The notes: generated by a model from the sequence alone, not told the origin. A DNA stretch of 64,000 nt from Castor canadensis (GCF_047511655.1 NC_133390.1:88667583-88731582); one strand, 5' to 3'; shown: positions 11,693 to 21,044, numbered from the stretch's first letter. A program made the numbers and translations.

Positions 11693-11906
11693 GCCAGGCA
11701 CTGGTGGCTCATGCCTTTAATCCTAGATACTTCAAAGACTGAGATGGGGAGGATTACAGTCGAGGCCAGCCCAGGGAAAGAGTTCTCAGAAACTCCATTT
11801 CCAAAATAACCAGAGCAAAATAGGCTAGAAGCGTGGCTCAAACAGTGCCTGCTTTGCAAGCTGGAAACCCTGAATTCAAACTCCAGACCCACCAAAAAAA
11901 TTTCAA
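11693..11906 (+). mobile_element. B1-dID SINE
   Basis: gccaggcactggtggctcat; joined by ccaaaataaccagagcaaaa, the second linker type of this family. Confidence 0.87.
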
Positions 11907-11908
11907 AA

Positions 11909-12101
11909 AGCCAGGCACCAGTGGCTCACACCTGTAATTCTAGCTACTCAGTAGCAAAGAGATCAGGAGGATCGCAGTTCGAAGGCAGCCCAGGCAAATA
12001 GTTTGTGAGGAAAAAAACCCATCACAAAAAAGGGTCGGTGAAGTGGTTCAAGGTCTAGGCCCTGAGTTTAAATCCCAATACCGCCAAAAAAAAAAAAAAA
12101 T
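11909..12101 (+). mobile_element. B1-dID SINE
   Basis: gccaggcaccagtggctcac, short tail form, tandem with the copy before it but of the other linker type (cccatcacaaaaaagggtcg). Confidence 0.87.
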
Positions 12102-12117
12102 CAGGTATTTTTCTGAT

Positions 12118-12233
12118 GGGGAGTTGAGACAAGGTTTTACCATGGAACCTAGGCTAGTCTGGAAATCTAAATCCTCCTGCTGGCTCCCTCCTGAATGCTG
12201 GAATTACAGGCATACTCCACCATGCCCAGCTTT
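12118..12233 (-). mobile_element. B1
   Basis: gagacaaggttttaccatgg and ggcatactccaccatgccca. Confidence 0.75.
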
Positions 12234-12356
12234 CAATTAAGATTTTGTACTCACTGAAAAGTCAACACATAACTCCTTCACTACAATTCTACAGTTCATC
12301 ATCTAACTGTTCTCCCAAATTTCACTTAATCTTAAACTGAGCTAAAGAAATAAGGA

Positions 12357-12553
12357 GCCAGGCGGTGGCTCACACTGGTAATGTTAGCTACTCAGGAGGC
12401 AAAGATCAGGAAGATCTTAGCTTGAACCCAGCCCAGGCAGACCGTATCTTAAAAAATCCCAACACAAAAACAGGGCTAGTGGAGTGCATCAATTGGTAGA
12501 GTGCTTGCCTAGCAACTATGAGGCCCTGAGTTCAAACCTCAGAATCTCCAAAA
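12357..12553 (+). mobile_element. B1-dID SINE
   Basis: gccaggcggtggctcacact and gagttcaaacctcagaatct. Confidence 0.85.
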
Positions 12554-12566
12554 TAAGTAATATTCA

Positions 12567-12646
12567 GGGCTGAAGTTAAGCTCAGATGTAGAGCATGTGC
12601 TTAGCATACAAAAAGGCTGTGCTCACCACCAGCACCAACAAAAATA
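12567..12646 (+). mobile_element. ID element
   Basis: gggctgaagttaagctcaga with gtagagcatgtgcttagcat. Confidence 0.75.
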
Positions 12647-12724
12647 AGAATTATATTCTGCCCAAGACTGTATAATACAATGATATTACAAAGTTTAATA
12701 TTGTAGACCTGTGGGTGACAATGG

Positions 12725-12832
12725 TCATTTAAAGTCCCACCTACCCCAGGAGTTAAGGCAGGAAGATCACAAGAGCCCAAGATTTCAGACATACATGGGC
12801 AACATAATTAGACCTCACCTCAAAACAACGAA
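12725..12832 (+). mobile_element. Diverged B1/Alu-like monomer
   Basis: ggagttaaggcaggaagatc, then catgggcaacataattagac. Confidence 0.5.
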
Positions 12833-12871
12833 AGTTTTAACTTCACACTCATCAGTAAAAAATACTTTTAA

Positions 12872-13017
12872 GCCAAGTATGGTAGTGCATGCCTGTAATT
12901 TCAGATCTTGGGAGGCACAGACAGAAAGATCTCAAGTTCAAGACCAGCCTGGACAACATGAATTGGAGGACAGCCAGGGCTACAGAAGGAGACCCTATCT
13001 CAAAAACACCCAAGCAA
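12872..13017 (+). mobile_element. B1
   Basis: ccaagtatggtagtgcatgc, gttcaagaccagcctggaca, gagaccctatctcaaaaaca. Confidence 0.88.
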
Positions 13018-13156
13018 AAACAGCTCTTTAATAATGAAAAAATGACACAGATCTTTGGGTAAGGAAATACTCTAAAATAAGACTGTAGCAATTATTATAA
13101 AACTGTAGATACACTAACATTCAATTTTATAATATGTAATTATATAATTCATTCTC

Positions 13157-13204
13157 ATCTCTTTTCAGCCTTTTGGCTAAGATCAAATGTAGTATATATA
13201 TTCT
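13157..13204 (+). pseudogene. U2 snRNA 5' fragment
   Basis: atctcttttcagccttttgg and the following bases to agtat match the first ~44 bases of U2 snRNA, including the branch-site recognition sequence gtgtagta (here atgtagta). The homology stops there, so no Sm site or later stem loops exist. It is a dead copy within FXR1 intron 1. Confidence 0.85.
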
Positions 13205-13370
13205 ACCTTAATAAAGCTTTTTAAAATGGCCCTTTAAATGTCCAGTAGCAACCTAACAAGATACTGATAGGAAAGGTATAAAAACAGTATTTTATATCAA
13301 ATTATACAGTCATAGCAAGTGTTTAATTTACAACTTCCCATTCTTTCCTTTCCTATTTTGGGGGGGAATT

Positions 13371-13552
13371 GGGGGGGGGGGGTTGTAACAGGGTTTGAAC
13401 TCAAGGCCTCACACTTGCTGGACAGGTGCTCCACCACTTGACCCACCACCAGTCCCTTTTATTTGCTGGGTATTTTCGAGATAAGGTCTCAAGAACTATT
13501 TGCCTGGGATGGCCTGAAACCACAGTCCTACTAATCTCTGCACTGGTGTCCA
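13371..13552 (-). mobile_element. B1-dID SINE with G-rich end
   Basis: A 12-G run, then acagggtttgaactcaaggc and gagataaggtctcaagaact. Confidence 0.82.
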
Positions 13553-13843
13553 GTCTTATCCCTAAAGATTTAAAAGGGCTGCAAACACATTTCTCCAACC
13601 TACAGATCCACTGAGGGGGGAGGGGGAGAGGAAGGACAGCATGCAGAAAAATGCTTAGCATGCTATCTATATATAGGGTTTTTTTTTTTAAAAGGCTATT
13701 CTAATTTTAGGTAAAATCTTCAGCTCTTCACTGGTTTAATTAATTTGTGAAATGAAGTTTCAGTTCATTTCATCAATTATCTAAAGAGCACTGCCTCAAT
13801 ACATGCATCATACTAGCTACATGCCTCCAGCAGGAATCTCTAT

Positions 13844-13920
13844 TTGGGCATAGTGGCACACTTCTGTAATCCCAGCACTGAGGAAGCTGTAGCTGATACC
13901 TAACTTTGAAACTCTGCCAT
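13844..13920 (+). mobile_element. B1 fragment
   Basis: gcatagtggcacacttctgt and aatcccagcactgaggaagc; a (GT)n run follows at 13946-13966. Confidence 0.7.
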
Positions 13921-14045
13921 GAGAATTTACACTTACAATCAAGAGTGAGTGTGTGTGTGTGTGTGTACAAGAACGGAATGAGAGTGAAAAGAAGATAAAT
14001 TCAAACCACCCATACACTGAATAACCATTTTAAAAAAAAAGATAG

Positions 14046-14216
14046 CAGGCTCCAGTGGCTCATGCCTGAAATCCTAGCTACTCAGGAGGCAGATAATCAG
14101 GAGGACCCGGGCAAATAGTTTATGAGACACTATCTCAAAAAACCCATCACAAAAAAAGGCTGGTCAAGGTGCAAGCCATGAGTTCAAACCCCAATACTGC
14201 AAAACAAAAAAAAAAA
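14046..14216 (+). mobile_element. B1-dID SINE, short tail form
   Basis: gctccagtggctcatgcctg; the head has lost the gcagttcgaagccag part. Confidence 0.82.
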
Positions 14217-14298
14217 GTGAACAGCTCTTGACTTTCAGGATAACTGAGTTTTTCCAGATTTTTCTTATTGTTTTCTAATTAGAAAAAAACTAAATTGC

Positions 14299-14505
14299 AG
14301 CTGGGCACCAGTTACTCACACCTGCAATCCTAGCTACTACACGGATCGAGGTTTGCAGTCAGACTGGACAAAGTTCAAGAGACCCTATCATGAAAACACT
14401 ACACAAAAAAGGGCTGGTGGAGTGGCTCAAATGGTAGAACACCTGCCCAGCAATCTTGAGGCTCTGAGCTCAAACTCTATACCGCCAAAAAAAGAAAAAG
14501 AAAAA
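14299..14505 (+). mobile_element. B1-dID SINE
   Basis: gctgggcaccagttactcac and gctggtggagtggctcaaat. Confidence 0.86.
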
Positions 14506-14847
14506 ATTGCTCCTATGGTAAATGAAGAAGCCAGACTCAAAACACTATACATGGCATACAGTGTAATTTTAAATACAGTATATAAAATTCTGGGTAAAAC
14601 AAAGCTATGAGGGAAAAAAATACCCTAGATGCTAGGGATAAAATGAGATTAACTACAAGGAGCATGAGGGAACTGTGGAGGATGGTGGAACTATTCTATT
14701 CCTTCATCATGGTAGTGTCGGGGGTTACACAGTGTCAGTATTTATCAAAACCTGCTAACAACATAAAAGTGTCATAGAAAAAAACAAAACCAAACACTTG
14801 TTTTACTACACGTAAATCAGCCTCATTTAAATATTTAAGTAGCTAAG

Positions 14848-14930
14848 GGGTTGGTGGAGTGACTCAAGTGGGAAGAGCACTTGCTAGCAAGCATAAGGCA
14901 GAGTTCAAATCCCATGCCATCAAGTAAATA
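14848..14930 (+). mobile_element. ID-like SINE tail
   Basis: ggttggtggagtgactcaag and agagttcaaatcccatgcca. Confidence 0.75.
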
Positions 14931-15039
14931 AATAAAATAAATTTCAAGTAGCTAAAGATAATTGCTTGTATGTTTAGACAATATCTTCCAAGTGGACAGT
15001 TTCACTGCATAAAAAAATATCAGACAACTGCACTACTTC

Positions 15040-15165
15040 AAATCTCTCATTTTACACAAAAGAAAATAGACTTACAGAGATATGTTCAAGGGTCCACTGC
15101 AACTTTAGTAGGTATCTAGTATTCCCATTTGTTTACTTCAAATCTGGGCTCTTTCCACTTCATTC
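15040..15165 (-). mobile_element. MIR fragment
   Basis: cattttacacaaaagaaaat, gacttacagagatatgttca and caaatctgggctctttccac read as MIR in reverse. Confidence 0.5.
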
Positions 15166-15496
15166 TCAGTCTTCCAAATTTCTGAACACTAGCTTCCACA
15201 AAGTGCACTCACAAGTGGATTATATAGCAGGTTAAAACCTCAAATGTTCAAACACAAATTTTCAGTACACACCAGTGTTGCTAAATGTTCTTCCCAACCT
15301 TTACCAAACTCCCACTTCACTTTGTGAGGTAAAAAGCATAACGAAATCAAGACTAAGTAGAACCAACTAGATTTACAGAGTATGAAAAGGGATCACTTCG
15401 GAGTTCCAATATGGAGACATTCAATTTATTACGAATTAATCTAAAAGATAAACCAAAGACTGTAAACAAATCTTTACAATCTTTACAGAAAGGCAA

Positions 15497-15565
15497 ATTG
15501 AGGAGGCCTGACAAGCATGGGTGAGGCCCAGAGTTCAAACCCCAGTACTGCCCCTCAAAAAAGAA
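15497..15565 (+). mobile_element. ID-like SINE tail fragment
   Basis: cccagagttcaaaccccagt; the last SINE before the promoter gap. Confidence 0.7.
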
Positions 15566-16659
15566 AAGTGATGGTCTACCATTTACATAATGCAAACTTA
15601 TTAAAGTAACTGCTTTTTCAATATGTAAGGGAAAAAAATGCAAACCTGGTACACAGAAACTGCATAGCCAAATAGAACTGAAACCTTTCTACAGAGGAAC
15701 CTTATCTATCCTAGACAGGAAAAGTACAGGTAAATCCACTCCTGTGGCCCAACTAAACTTATCTGCATACTTTCAGGGAAGGCAACCGCTAGGTTCCAAC
15801 AGGAAGAAAAGTAATGAAGTATCTACACGAATTTCACTTGAATCATTGACCTGACACTTAAGTCAGGTCACGATAATGACACTAAACCTAGAATGTTAAT
15901 GCAACCAGTTACACATTAATAGGTCATACTACAGACTCCTTTTCCAATGGGCACTGCTTCTAGTTTACGTTGCCCAACTAATATAAAGTTGTAAAAGGCT
16001 TAGGGATCCTCCCTACTCTGAAAACTGTGATTTCCCACGTGACACTTAAAGCAAATCCACAGGGCTAATCAAAAAGTAAAAACAAAAGGCTGAAAATAGG
16101 AAATTGTGACCATCAGATAAAAGGGATAGAGGATATGCTGAAATGAAAACGTGGTAGAACTCATTCTGCGTACACACAATACCAGTGTGTAAGAAAAAAG
16201 CCCTTCATAAAAATAGCCAAGACTCTCAAACATTTGAGATGCTGGCTTAGTTAGATTGACTGACAGACAACAGCTGGAGAGGTTTTGTATCGATCTTGTA
16301 ACATCGTGGCATACAGTGGGAAGGAGAGAAAGCTGGGAGAAAAGACCATTATCGTGGCAAAAATAAACTGTTAGAGCTTCGTTTTCAGTATGTGCCCCCG
16401 CCCCGCCCCCCCACACACTCTGGCAGCCCCTAACAAATTCCTCAACTCTAGAATCTCTCTTCCGTTTTCCAGCCCCGACTCCACAGTAATGGATCTTCTT
16501 CCCAAAGGAAAGGAACAAAAAGAACCTCGTGGAAAAACAACAACAAAAAACTTACGGGGTAACTGATATAAAGAAACAAGTCACCTCCCCACCTGTCTCC
16601 CTCGATTTATTTTCACGGTTTTCAATTTTACTTTAGAACTCTCGCCCATTCTCTCTTAA
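15566..16659. other. SINE-free intron 1 next to the CpG island
   Basis: About 1.1 kb of plain sequence with an inverted repeat at 15847-15870, a CACGTG E-box at 16036-16041 and a C-rich run at 16393-16412. I see no exon or repeat in it. Confidence 0.5.
15847..15870. promoter_or_regulatory. 9-bp perfect inverted repeat with nuclear-receptor half sites
   Basis: tgacctgac and gtcaggtca form a perfect inverted repeat around the 6-base centre acttaa. The outer six bases on each side are TGACCT and AGGTCA, the canonical nuclear-receptor half site, everted and 12 bases apart. It lies in a SINE-free part of FXR1 intron 1. Confidence 0.4.
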
Positions 16660-16854
16660 GAGGTGCTCAGGCGCCGCCCAAATGCCCAGGCCGCAGAAGT
16701 ATCTCGACCCGCCAGATTTCACGGTTTTCCACTTTTCTCTCCCCACCCCACCCTCGACCAGGCACCCCCTCTGGCTCCAGACACCGAGGGCTCGTGGGCC
16801 CCAACGCCTAACAATACAAAGGTGAATTCCTCGGATTCCGCGCCGCGCGGCCCC

Positions 16855-16887
16855 GGGGCTGGGCTGGGGTGGGCTGGGAGGGGAGGG
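16855..16887 (+). other. G-quadruplex-capable tract in intron 1
   Basis: Seven runs of three or four G separated by 1-2 bases lie on the plus strand, enough for a stable intramolecular quadruplex. For FXR1 this is the template strand, so the nascent RNA would be C-rich. Confidence 0.6.
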
Positions 16888-17310
16888 TCTGCCGGCCGCC
16901 CGCGCTCCCGCCGGCCGCCGAGGGGCGGGGGAGCGGCGTGACACACAATCCCACCGCCCCGCCGGCTCCCCGACTCGGGGCGCGCAGGCCCGCTCCCGGA
17001 CGCTCCCCGCACGGCAGCCACCCGGCTCTCCTCACCGGCCCGCCCAGGGCCCCACTCGCAGCCAAGGGGAAGGGTCACACACGGGGACAAGCAAGAGGTG
17101 TCCGACGTGTTGTTTCTAAACATAACGGAGCCAGGGCCCCCGAGACCGTTAAACCGCGGGCGGAGGGGGGAAAAGCGAGGAACCTTGCGACCTCTGGCTC
17201 CGGCCTGACCACCCTTTTGACCCCAAGCCTCGCCCTCATGGACCACCAACACTCCCCCAAACCCGCTCCAGCCCCCAGTTGACCCAACAATGCGGCCAAA
17301 GGGCCAATAC

Positions 17311-17361
17311 CTTGTAGAAAGCCCCGTTGGAGCCGCGAACCTCCACCGTCAGCTCCGCCAT
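17311..17361 (-). CDS. FXR1: FXR1 exon 1, coding part (17 codons)
   Basis: FXR1 is a cytoplasmic RNA-binding protein of the FMRP family (Tudor/Agenet, KH and RGG modules) that acts in translation control and mRNP assembly. Read on the minus strand, the exon gives MAELTVEVRGSNGAFYK, the amino end of FXR1 and the start of its first Tudor domain. FMR1 begins MEEL and FXR2 has a longer, different leader, so FXR1 is the best match. The last codon, AAG, is followed directly by GTATTGG, a normal splice donor, and exon 1 of FXR1 is known to end at this lysine. The start context ccaacATGG is good, the exon lies in a CpG island, and no in-frame upstream ATG competes in the adjoining leader. The other exons lie beyond position 1. 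A bare retrocopy is excluded by the splice site and promoter. Confidence 0.95.
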
Positions 17362-17364
17362 GTT
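17355..17364 (-). promoter_or_regulatory. YY1-type element over the start codon
   Basis: The minus strand reads AACATGGCGG, which matches the AAnATGGCGG core of YY1 sites. Such elements are well known just downstream of TATA-less starts, sometimes spanning the first codons. Binding here is inferred. Confidence 0.5.
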
Positions 17365-17560
17365 GGAACCGCAAAGGCCGCTGGGAAGAGATTCTAGAAA
17401 CTTTCCAACCAGAGGGGAGGAGGGGGGAGGGGCGAGAAGGAGGCAGGGGAGGGGCGGGGAAATAGGGCGGGGACTGGGATCCCCCGCCCCGCACCCTGGG
17501 GTCTCAGCGTGCCGCCCCGCTCTCCCAGCGGGATCCCTCCGTTCCTTACATCACTTGCCG
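17362..17560 (-). promoter_or_regulatory. FXR1: FXR1 5' UTR and core promoter
   Basis: On the minus strand the stretch before the start codon is a pyrimidine-rich leader (positions 17413-17473 are nearly all C and T in the transcript sense). GC boxes of the ggggcgggg type lie near 17453 and 17465. There is no TATA box at a usual distance, so a dispersed Sp1-driven start is likely. The exact start site cannot be set from sequence. Confidence 0.65.
17391..17400. promoter_or_regulatory. Heat-shock-element-like palindrome
   Basis: attctagaaa contains the palindrome TTCTAGAA, that is two abutting inverted nTTCn/nGAAn units. The next five bases (ctttc) are only a weak third unit. It lies 30-40 bases upstream of the FXR1 start codon, probably in the 5' UTR. 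Confidence 0.35.
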
Positions 17561-18169
17561 TGAGCTCCGCCCGCCGCCGCCGACGCCCGTCTGGCCTCCC
17601 GACACAATCGGCCGCCCGCAGGTGACCCGCCCTACGTCCTGCGCCGCGGTGCCCGCCGCTTGCTGGGCTCTGCCCCCCACCCCACCCCAAGCCCCAGCCG
17701 CGTCCTGCCCTTCAACGTGCCCTGGAGTGGCCTTGCGCACCTAGCGGGGAGCAACCTTGGCGGGCCTTGGAGAGGAGAGGGGAACCCGAAAAGACGCGCC
17801 AAGTTTTCTTCGCCCCTCTTTTTTTAAGTCAGACCTCGTGACTCGAGTGCCACCATTCCTCATCCCCTCACACAGTTTGGCCGAGGCTGCTCCCCACCTG
17901 TTACCGCTTCAGCGAAGTAGTTTCATTGCAACTTAGTGGGCTTCACAGGCTGAAGCAAGGTTTAGGTTAAAGTCCGTCGTTGGAAGTAGTCAAGGAAACT
18001 TCATGGGGGGTGGGAGTTTCCCCCTGCTGTGTAGCACGTGCCGAATTTCACAAATAAGATCAAAGCAGAACCATCTTGTAGGAGTTTAAGAGTTTACCGG
18101 AACTTATCCTGGCTCTGAAAGTATCATGACAGTCTTTTTTTTTTTAAAGCAGTTTAAAACTTTTTCACA

Positions 18170-18320
18170 GCTGGATGCAGGTGGCTTACACCTGTAATCA
18201 GCCGGAGGCAGCGATCAGGAGGATCCCAGTTCGAAGCCAGCCTGGGCAAATAGCTCGTGAGACACCCCTCCCCCACCCCATCTTGAAAAAAACCCAGCAC
18301 GAAAAAAAGGGCTGGTGAAG
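18170..18320 (+). mobile_element. B1-dID SINE, tail cut short
   Basis: gctggatgcaggtggcttac; stops after gggctggtgaag. Confidence 0.8.
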
Positions 18321-18391
18321 AATAATACTAGAAGGACTCCTTTATGTACAGTTTGTTGACAGACTTGTATTGCCATTTTCACAGGAAAACA

Positions 18392-18499
18392 GGATTTTTT
18401 GAGATAGGATCTACCAATGTAGCTTATGCTGGCTTCCAATACGGGGTCTGCAGCCTCCCTCGTGCTGGGATGCCGGGTATGTGACCACCATGCTCAGCT
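18392..18499 (-). mobile_element. B1
   Basis: gagataggatctaccaatgt and gtgaccaccatgctcagctt. Confidence 0.72.
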
Positions 18500-18534
18500 T
18501 CTGCTTTGCTTTTTTTTAAGTAAGTGTTCTTTAC

Positions 18535-19220
18535 ATTCAATGTACCGATTTTAAAGTGCACAATTAAATAGTTTTTGGTATGTTTAGAGTCGTACAGCCA
18601 TCACCACAATTTTCGAACATTTTCATCACTCCGCAAAGAAATCCGTACCTGTTTGTATTCACTCCCAGTTTCACCCCCACGTCCCCAGACCCTAATCTGT
18701 TCTCTGTATATTTGCCCACTCTAGATACATCATATGAATGGAGTCGTACAACAAATAAGTTCTGTTACTACTTTCTTTCACTTAGCATGTTATTTTCAAG
18801 GTTCATCCATATTATAGCACGAGTCACTACTGGTTCCTTTTTGTCAAATAGAGCGTTACCATTTTATGAGCGTTCCACATCATCTTATTGTGGTTGGGGT
18901 ATTTTTTTTTTTTTTTTTTGTGCTGAGCATTGAACCCAGGGCCTCCTGCCGCCTAAGCATGTGCTCTACCACTTATCTAACCCCCAGCTCCCTACCCATT
19001 TCTACATTTTGACTTAGAAATAACACTGCTTGCAAGATTCCTGTACAGGTTTTTGTATCGACAGATGCGTGTTTTCTTTTGTCTTGGATATAAACCTGGA
19101 ACTGGAAAGCTGACTTATATGGTAACTCCATGTTTAACCTTTCAAGGAACTGCCAGACTTTTTCAAGGTGGCCACATAATTTGCATTCTCACCAACAGTG
19201 TATGAGGATCCTAGTTTGCT
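18535..19220 (-). mobile_element. Old L1M 3' UTR
   Basis: The plus strand reads aaagtgcacaattaaatagt, gatacatcatatgaatggag, cttagcatgttattttcaag, gttcatccatattatagcac and ccacataatttgcattctca with accaacagtg, the reverse complement of the long L1M 3' UTR found across placental mammals. An ID element interrupts it at 18903-18993. It lies just upstream of the FXR1 CpG island. Confidence 0.8.
18903..18993 (-). mobile_element. ID element inside the L1M 3' UTR
   Basis: T run, gagcattgaacccagggcct, aagcatgtgctctaccactt. Confidence 0.85.
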
Positions 19221-19224
19221 TTAG

Positions 19225-19335
19225 GGATGCCTCTTTCTCTCCTCCTCCTCTCCCTTTCTTCCACTCTCCCTCTCTCCTGCTCTCCTTTTTTGCTCTTCTG
19301 TTCTCTCACTCTGTCTCTTTCCCTTTTCTTTGTTG
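19225..19335 (+). repeat. Pyrimidine tract (TC-rich)
   Basis: Irregular ctcctcctctccctttcttc-type repeats without a fixed unit. Confidence 0.75.
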
Positions 19336-19569
19336 TGGCCTTTAGTGTACTGTTTGGTTTTTTTGTTTGTCAATGTGAAAGATTTGAGGTAGGGCCTCAG
19401 AAATTCTATTTGAACTTAAGCCACAGTATTCTGCATGACTTAAGTTCTGAAAAATAAGGATTGGTCCTCTTCAGGCCTTGTATACTGAAACATTTGAGTT
19501 TGGATCCCTAACCAATGTTTTACTGCTAGTATTGGGTAGACTTCGTGATTTCCATTAAGTAACTGACCT

Positions 19570-19665
19570 TTAATAGAAACCAGTAATCTAAGATCGCACA
19601 AATTCTAAGTGACAAAAGTAGGAGTTAAACCCTTCACATCAATGACTGTGCAGCCCCCTTGTAAT
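19570..19665 (-). mobile_element. MIR-like fragment
   Basis: gtgacaaaagtaggagttaa with acccttcacatcaatgactg; weak. Confidence 0.35.
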
Positions 19666-19685
19666 ATTCATAATGGCACATGACA

Positions 19686-19771
19686 TTTTTTTGGCATTGC
19701 TGGAGATTGAACCCAGGGCCTTGAGCATGCTAGGCAAGTGATCTACCACTTGAGCAACATCTCCAGCTCAC
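19686..19771 (-). mobile_element. ID element
   Basis: gagattgaacccagggcctt and gagcatgctaggcaagtgat. Confidence 0.88.
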
Positions 19772-19805
19772 AAATGTTAAATTTTTATCATTTTGAAGAA
19801 ATGCT

Positions 19806-20018
19806 GGCTGGGTGAGTTGGCTTATTCCTGTAATCCTAGCTACTGGAGATTGAGATTCGGAGGATCACAGTTTGAGGCCAGCCAGGCAAATATTTGCAAG
19901 CCCGTATCTCCAAAATAACCAGAGCAAAAATGAACTGGAAGTGTGACCCAAGTGGTCATACCTGCTTTGCAAGAAGCTAAGCCCTCAGTTTAAATCCATC
20001 CCACCCCCCACCAAAAAG
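19806..20018 (+). mobile_element. B1-dID SINE
   Basis: gctgggtgagttggcttatt; linker ccaaaataaccagagcaaaa. Confidence 0.83.
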
Positions 20019-20044
20019 CTTATTATTAAAAGCGAAAGAGCAAG

Positions 20045-20137
20045 ACTAGGGTTGTGGCTCAAGCAGTAGGGTGTCTGCTTTCCAAGTGCAGAAGCTCTGC
20101 GTTCAAGCCCCAGTGCTGCCAAAAAAAAAAAAAAAAA
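20045..20137 (+). mobile_element. ID-like SINE tail
   Basis: tagggttgtggctcaagcag and gttcaagccccagtgctgcc, then 17 A. Confidence 0.85.
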
Positions 20138-20271
20138 GGAGCTCTCTATTTTTAAAACACTATGGCATAAAATAATCTACAGCCATTACAGAAAACAAAC
20201 TATTAAATACTACATATGGAATTGACTAGGTACAGAAAATATACACCTGAAAATGTACTGTAAGACTTTTT

Positions 20272-20325
20272 TGGGCTGGGTTGTAGCTCACCAGTAGTGT
20301 TTTCCTAGCACGCACAAGATCTCCT
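20272..20325 (+). mobile_element. ID fragment
   Basis: gggctgggttgtagctcacc. Confidence 0.65.
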
Positions 20326-20407
20326 TAGGGCAGTGGCACATGAATTATTTTTCTTTGTGATTTTCCATGCTTTCCAAGTTTTCTGTATTAAAAAGTACTC
20401 TAATTCA

Positions 20408-20609
20408 CCTGGCGCCGGTGGCTCACACCTGCAATCCTAGCTATTCAAGAGGTAGTGATCAGGAGGATTGAGGGCAAATAGTTCATGAGACCCTCTGTGG
20501 AAAATACCCAACACAGAAAAGGGCTGGGAGAGTGGCTCAAGTGATAGAGTGCCTGCCTAGCAAGTATGAGGCCCTGATTTCAAATCCAGAACTGCCAAAA
20601 AGAAAAAAA
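20408..20609 (+). mobile_element. B1-dID SINE
   Basis: cctggcgccggtggctcaca; head shortened like the copy at 14046. Confidence 0.87.
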
Positions 20610-20618
20610 GTCCCTAGT

Positions 20619-20745
20619 AACCAGGCATGGTAGTGCACACCTATAAAACTGGCACAAACTGTTTGCCTGGGATGGCTTTGAAACTCCTGATTTTTGCCTC
20701 CTGAGTAGCTAGGATTTCAAACCTGAGCCACAGATGCCCAGCTAG
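20619..20745. mobile_element. Chimeric head-to-head SINE fragment
   Basis: Plus-strand B1-like start (accaggcatggtagtgcaca) to about 20648, then a minus-strand head (aaactgtttgcctgggatgg to agccacagatgcccagc). Confidence 0.65.
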
Positions 20746-20827
20746 GAAAATACTCTTTGTTTCTCTAATGTTTGTTATGTTGTTTGTTATGTTGTTTGTT
20801 TGGGTGTTTGTTTATCTTTCTTTCTTT

Positions 20828-21011
20828 TGTGGCCCTGAGGTTTGAACTCAGGGCCTACACCTTAAGCCACTGCACCAGTCCTTTTTTTGTGATGGGTTTT
20901 TTCAAGACGGGGGTCTCAAACTATTTGCCCAGGCTGGCTTCCAACCATGATCTGCCTGATCTTTGCCTCCTGAGTGCCTGGGGTTACAGGTGTGAGCTTC
21001 CAGTGCCCAGC
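20828..21011 (-). mobile_element. B1-dID SINE
   Basis: tgaggtttgaactcagggcc and tttttgtgatgggttttttc. Confidence 0.88.
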
Positions 21012-21044
21012 AAATAAAAGGCATATTTGTTCATCTTAATATTC

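Larger units (their letters stand above)
1..17310 (-). other. FXR1: FXR1 intron 1 (5' part, runs off the window)
   Basis: The intron begins with GTATTGG at 17310 on the minus strand and no matching acceptor with FXR1 exon 2 coding sequence was found before position 1. It is filled with SINEs, most with their A-rich tails on the plus strand and therefore antisense to FXR1. It also holds a Tigger relic, a U2 fragment and several L1 3' ends. The first 500 bases or so inside the intron are still CpG-rich. A very short or diverged exon could have been missed by eye. Confidence 0.8.
16660..17830. promoter_or_regulatory. CpG island over the FXR1 start
   Basis: GC content and CpG density rise sharply at about 16660 and fall after about 17830; both flanks are AT-rich. 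The island covers the first FXR1 exon, roughly 450 bases of upstream DNA and 650 bases of intron 1. CpG is preserved throughout, which fits an unmethylated, broadly active promoter. Long open frames on both strands here are a by-product of the base composition. Confidence 0.9.

Noticed and set aside
16719..17252. Long minus-strand open frame (177 codons) in the CpG island
   Set aside because: It overlaps FXR1 intron 1, is rich in G, P, R and A as expected from high GC, and has no family likeness. Other long frames on both strands here have the same cause.
1..17310. Second exon of FXR1
   Set aside because: I looked on the minus strand for the continuation after FYK and for an acceptor with a matching phase and found none; a diverged or short exon cannot be fully excluded without alignment.
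18035..18040. Paired CACGTG E-boxes about 1 kb on each side of the island (16036 and 18035)
   Set aside because: Six-base sites are expected by chance at this rate and nothing else supports a pair.
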